A DNA stretch of 64,000 nucleotides from Aequorivita vladivostokensis (GTDB lineage Bacteria; Bacteroidota; Bacteroidia; Flavobacteriales; Flavobacteriaceae): contig NZ_JSVU01000003.1 of the NCBI RefSeq assembly GCF_000952855.1, positions 248,001-312,000 of the forward strand, in the 5' to 3' direction. The notes below the pieces were generated by a model. It did no database searches. It worked only from the letters and a program-made list of their open reading frames with translations, and was not told the origin of the DNA. Position numbers and translations under genes: made by a program. This document shows positions 60,565-64,000 of the stretch, in pieces. Position 1 is the first letter of the stretch; each line of letters opens with the position of its first letter.

Positions 60565-62095
60565 TAGCTATAACAGTTTTTAAAACTTTGTAAAATGGAT
60601 CTTGCCTATGTAAATTATCGAAATTGTATTTTCTTAATTCTTCTTGAGCATCCGATATTTTTTTATGATCTGGATTTGTTTTAGACATTTCATCTAAAAT
60701 TTCCTGAACCTTTAAGGACAAATAATAATTTCGATCCGTGGGCATCTCGAAAATTTCAAAAAGAATTTGTTCAGCTGACCAACCTTCTGTATCAATCATC
60801 TCTAGATTTTTAACAATTAAGTCGCCATTATTGACATCTCGTTTTAAAGAGGTAATAGAGGAGTTTTTATGGTCCAAATCTGAAACAATAAAATGTGAAT
60901 GTGAAGCAATAATAAAATGGCTGTCTTTAAATACTTCTATAATTGGTTTTAATGTGTGAATTAATTTGTTCTGCCAATTAGGGTGCAAGCTTATTTCTGG
61001 TTCATCAATAATTACAACTGAATTAGGCTCTATATTAGCAATGATTGAAGAAACAATATGTAACATATGTATCTCTCCAGAACTAGCTTTTTGAAAGTCA
61101 TAAAATACATCCCTATAAACTTCAAATGAATCAAAAGAAGCAACATCCAAATCAGATAAAAATTTAAAATGTTTAAAATGCTCTTTAAACTTAGCGTTCT
61201 GTTCATCATCTTTAGTTTCCGTCCAATTATATTCAAATTTAAAATCAAGTGTTAATGATCTACCATCAATAGTCTCTTTATCGAAAAGGTTTATTAATAA
61301 GTTTAATAAATCACGAACTGAATTGTTGTCATTGATAAATCTTAAGATTGACTCATCGCCAAATTTCTTTGTTTTATTATTTTGACTAATAAATTTCTCT
61401 AGTAACATTCGAAATTTTTCAATCTGTAATTCATTTGGATTACTATTTTGGTTGGAAGTAATTTCAACAAGAAGGGGTAAAATCTCTTTATTCTTAAAAA
61501 GTTTATTATAATTGGGTCGTTTTGCGTAGAAAACTGTGATTCTTTTTTTTAAAAATAATTCATCAAAAACTCGATCTAATAGAATAACCTGATTTTCTTT
61601 ATTAATTATTTTAGAAAGGTTTTTAAAAATAGTTTCAATTGGCTTATTAATAAAAATATTATTTGAAGCCGTTCTTAAACCCCCATACACATAAAAGTCT
61701 GTTTTTTTTGAAAAAGGAAAATCGTCATTAAATGTATACGCATTTGCGATTAATCTTTTTGGTAAAAATTGTTGTTTTTCAAATCCAAATAGTACGGCAT
61801 CATCATTTAAAGATAAACGAGAGTTAATATTATCAAATATTGAGCGTGTTTTATTATTTAAAATGTCAATTTTAAAAGTGAAGTCTAATTGGGATTTACT
61901 AAAAGGATCAAAATCATCAATATAGTTCAAAATTTCACTTATAGCAATTAGTGTTTTAGTTTTCCCTGTACCATTACCCCCAATAATTAATGAGATATAA
62001 GCAGATCTGCTTTCTTCACCAGGATCTGCTAATGATATATTATGATTTCCTAATACCGGATGATTATAAAATTGAATAGAAATAATTTTATACAT
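60548..62095 (-). CDS. AAA/ABC-type ATPase, PtuA-like (Septu)
   Basis: A 515-residue SMC/OLD-type ATPase without a TOPRIM domain. Walker A is LIIGGNGTGKTKTL, the signature is KASSGEIHMLHIVSSI, Walker B is SVVIIDEPEISLHPNWQN, and the switch His is in FIIASHSHFIVSDL. The coiled-coil middle is short. With the HNH gene it fits Septu PtuA. It begins 6 bases after the hsdS stop, so the pair appears to be in the type I RM operon. Sequence is notably AT-rich. Confidence 0.82.
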   Translation of the reverse strand: MYKIISIQFYNHPVLGNHNISLADPGEESRSAYISLIIGGNGTGKTKTLIAISEILNYIDDFDPFSKSQLDFTFKIDILNNKTRSIFDNINSRLSLNDDAVLFGFEKQQFLPKRLIANAYTFNDDFPFSKKTDFYVYGGLRTASNNIFINKPIETIFKNLSKIINKENQVILLDRVFDELFLKKRITVFYAKRPNYNKLFKNKEILPLLVEITSNQNSNPNELQIEKFRMLLEKFISQNNKTKKFGDESILRFINDNNSVRDLLNLLINLFDKETIDGRSLTLDFKFEYNWTETKDDEQNAKFKEHFKHFKFLSDLDVASFDSFEVYRDVFYDFQKASSGEIHMLHIVSSIIANIEPNSVVIIDEPEISLHPNWQNKLIHTLKPIIEVFKDSHFIIASHSHFIVSDLDHKNSSITSLKRDVNNGDLIVKNLEMIDTEGWSAEQILFEIFEMPTDRNYYLSLKVQEILDEMSKTNPDHKKISDAQEELRKYNFDNLHRQDPFYKVLKTVIANDLEA

Positions 62096-62101
62096 AAGCT
62101 C

Positions 62102-63592
62102 CTATTTATATTTTTTAATTTCCTCCGCAACCCTACCCAACTCAACTTCTTCAACCTTATAAGTTTTAGGCTTTTTAAGAGGTTTGACTGCGCTCACCCT
62201 AAAATTTTTCTTTTTGCCTATGGGCTTGACAGTTTGTTTTTTCAAAGCCTTTATCTCCTCCAACAACTCCCGCGCATCCCCATCACTCTCCATCTGTGGC
62301 ACAAGCTCGCCTTTAAAGGCTTTGTGCAGAATGGCTTGCGGTAATGTATCTATTTTTTGTTTTAGGGCTTGGTATTGTTGCTCGATGGCATCTGCTTTGG
62401 CAAAGAGGTTTTTTATTCGGGCTACTATTTCCTGTTGCTCTTCTATACTTCCAATATAAACTGGAAGTTCCTTAATTCTTGTTAATGCCAATTTACCTTG
62501 CGCAGCTGATTTTATTGATTGCATCATATTTTCAAAACAAATTGATGATTGTAACCAAAGTGCTAAATAATCGTGATCAACTCCCTTTTCCAAATCAGTA
62601 ATTTTCGCAGCATTTTCAGTTAAATTGGCCCCATCCATCTCAAAAGGAATAATACCCGCATCTCCGATTTTCGCACCTACTATCGTTATATACAAATCGT
62701 TTTCCTTTACAGTATATCTCTTAATTTTTTCTTGAGTCTCAGGCAACAAATACCTTAAATTTTCAGTCAACACTGATCCTTGTTTTAAATCTCTAGCACG
62801 GATGTAAGGTAAACCTGTATCTTCATCAACTAAATCATGACCTTTCGGAAGTCTTTTTCCGCCTTTAACTTTACCTATGTTATCAATAGTTGTATGAATC
62901 CAGCCATTTGGAATAGGATGTAAATAAAAATTGGTATTTTTTTCTACTTTTAATGAAGTTGTATATTCCTTATTAAGTTCTCTCCACTCCGCCGTCAATT
63001 TCCCCGTAACCGCCTGCGTCAACACCTGCTGCCTAAAATCTTTTAAAAATTGGGGGATTTTATCTAAGCTTTCTTTTATCTGTTCCAACTGCCCAAATAA
63101 TCGATCTAGTTTGGCAACAATGCGGGTTTGTTCAGGTAATGGGGGGAGAGGAATTAATGTATTTTTTAATATTGTTTGGTTTATATTCTTTTGAGCAACA
63201 CCTTTACCTTCACTCAGTATCGAAGAGGATAATTCCAATAAAGAGTAGGTTATATATTTTTTATTGATGAGCTCAGAAGGCGTAATACCTGCAATAGCCT
63301 GATTTGTAGTCGCTTCAATTTCCAAAACTCCAATTCTTCCAATTGTGGCAAAAATTGTAAATAATATTGTCCCTTTTGGAAATATAGTAGCTGATGAATT
63401 TTTTAAACCCTTTTCCGTTATATACTCCGTTGCTCGATCTACAGATAGGCCTTTTATGTCAGAAATTTTAACCCAAGGAATATCTCCATTCCAATATGAC
63501 GAATTGCTTCGAGCTGGTGTACCGCCACTTTGAATCTTCGCTAAATCATCCAACGGGCAAAAGACCCAATTCTTTGGTAATTCCTTCTCCAT
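62102..63592 (-). CDS. hsdS: Type I restriction-modification specificity subunit HsdS
   Basis: A 496-residue protein with two target-recognition domains: domain 1 starts KNWVFCPLDDLAKIQSGGTP and ends LPPLPEQTRIVAKLDRLFGQ (central helix), domain 2 starts NGWIHTTIDNIGKVKGGKRL and ends SIEEQQEIVARIKNLFAKAD. Between them lies KLTAEWRELNKEYT. It defines which DNA sequence is methylated or cut. Its start shares one base with the hsdM stop. Confidence 0.94.
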   Translation of the reverse strand: MEKELPKNWVFCPLDDLAKIQSGGTPARSNSSYWNGDIPWVKISDIKGLSVDRATEYITEKGLKNSSATIFPKGTILFTIFATIGRIGVLEIEATTNQAIAGITPSELINKKYITYSLLELSSSILSEGKGVAQKNINQTILKNTLIPLPPLPEQTRIVAKLDRLFGQLEQIKESLDKIPQFLKDFRQQVLTQAVTGKLTAEWRELNKEYTTSLKVEKNTNFYLHPIPNGWIHTTIDNIGKVKGGKRLPKGHDLVDEDTGLPYIRARDLKQGSVLTENLRYLLPETQEKIKRYTVKENDLYITIVGAKIGDAGIIPFEMDGANLTENAAKITDLEKGVDHDYLALWLQSSICFENMMQSIKSAAQGKLALTRIKELPVYIGSIEEQQEIVARIKNLFAKADAIEQQYQALKQKIDTLPQAILHKAFKGELVPQMESDGDARELLEEIKALKKQTVKPIGKKKNFRVSAVKPLKKPKTYKVEEVELGRVAEEIKKYK

Positions 63593-64000
63593 TATCCCAA
63601 CTCCTTTATCATCGCATTCAATTGTTCCGTAATGCTATTAATTTCCTTTAAAGCCTCTTTGGCAATGTCTATAGGTTCGCCTAGATCTTCAGAGTTGCTA
63701 ATGCTCTCATCCGCAATGAGACCTAAATCTAAACTGTCATTCTTTTTAGCTATGGTTTCTCTAGGTATGCATTGCCAACGTTCATCTTTTATAGCCTTAC
63801 GTTTTTCGTCGCTTATTTCGCCATTGTATTCTTTTTCTAATCTATCTACTGTTATACCGCCAGTATAGGCTTTTACAAAACCTTCAAAAGCATTTTCTAT
63901 AAAAGGGGTGCGCTTGCCATAGTTGGGAGTGTTGGTACGCATATCGTAAAACCATACATTTTTGGTGTTGCCGGTTTCGGTGGCTCCTCTGGTAAAGAAG
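63592..64000 (-). CDS. hsdM: Type I restriction-modification methyltransferase HsdM (partial, C-terminus only)
   Basis: The last 135 or so residues are inside the window; the frame is open to the edge. The visible part reads FFTRGATETGNTKNVWFYDM then RTNTPNYGKRTPFIENAFEG, the usual C-terminal sequence of HsdM after the NPPF catalytic domain, and ends ALKEINSITEQLNAMIKELG. The catalytic motifs lie outside. It is coupled to hsdS by one shared base. Confidence 0.9.
   Translation of the reverse strand, partial: FFTRGATETGNTKNVWFYDMRTNTPNYGKRTPFIENAFEGFVKAYTGGITVDRLEKEYNGEISDEKRKAIKDERWQCIPRETIAKKNDSLDLGLIADESISNSEDLGEPIDIAKEALKEINSITEQLNAMIKELG

Noticed and set aside
1-64000. Nitrite reductase (nirK or nirS) in this window
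   Set aside because: None of the genes has the copper nitrite reductase or cytochrome cd1 motifs; if present it lies elsewhere.

Overview
This window looks like the chromosome of a denitrifying member of the Bacteroidota, most likely family Flavobacteriaceae. Promoters have the Bacteroidota -7 form TAnnTTTG, many exported proteins are lipoproteins, and the nitrous oxide reductase is the Sec-exported clade II type. Codon use and gene families (two-domain Usp proteins, PorT-like barrel, NosD/F/Y/L set) agree. No rRNA, tRNA, CRISPR array or intact transposase was seen.

Layout. 1-2521: partial nadA preceded by a divergent NorC/NorB-like pair. 2610-5456: an ADP-forming acyl-CoA synthetase and an AT-rich single-gene cassette with a beta-barrel protein. 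5517-10930: a complete canonical norCBQDEF operon. 11281-11932: a HigB/HigA toxin-antitoxin pair. 12084-13886: a large nitronate-monooxygenase-like protein of unknown role. 14062-21433: a nos operon (cytochrome c lipoprotein, fasciclin lipoprotein, nosZ, membrane protein, nosL, nosD, nosF, nosY). 21658-31860: Usp, lipoprotein, then a TetR-controlled ABC-2 export operon that also carries VOC, lipoprotein and OsmC genes; osmC is cut by a nonsense codon. 31867-41704: a six-gene operon of four Usp proteins, an ATP-cone nuclease and an MBL-fold RNase-like hydrolase, then another Usp, a receiver-Crp/Fnr hybrid regulator and a FixL-like PAS histidine kinase interrupted by an in-frame TAG. 41776-45642: lipoprotein, thioredoxin, deoC, deoD, and an hpf-usp pair. 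45812-53216: an RND efflux system with small accessory genes (DUF2892, PII-like, DUF302). 54897-64000: a defence island with a CoiA-like nuclease, McrC, McrB, a Septu-like HNH/ATPase pair and a type I restriction-modification operon running off the window edge.

How it works together. Nine copies of an Fnr-type palindrome (TGAY-N4-RTCA) lie upstream of nearly all the anaerobic genes. In most cases a TAnnTTTG-like -7 element follows 22-23 bases later. They join both nor systems, nos, the NMO-like gene, the Usp operon, a lone Usp, a TerB-like gene and hpf-usp into one likely low-oxygen/NO regulon. The receiver-Crp protein at 38897-39949 is the natural candidate regulator and the PAS kinase beside it the natural sensor. 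No nitrite reductase is present, so the window shows only NO to N2O to N2 reduction.

Intergenic space holds several families of short tandem repeats, several of which begin at or inside the stop codon of the preceding gene.
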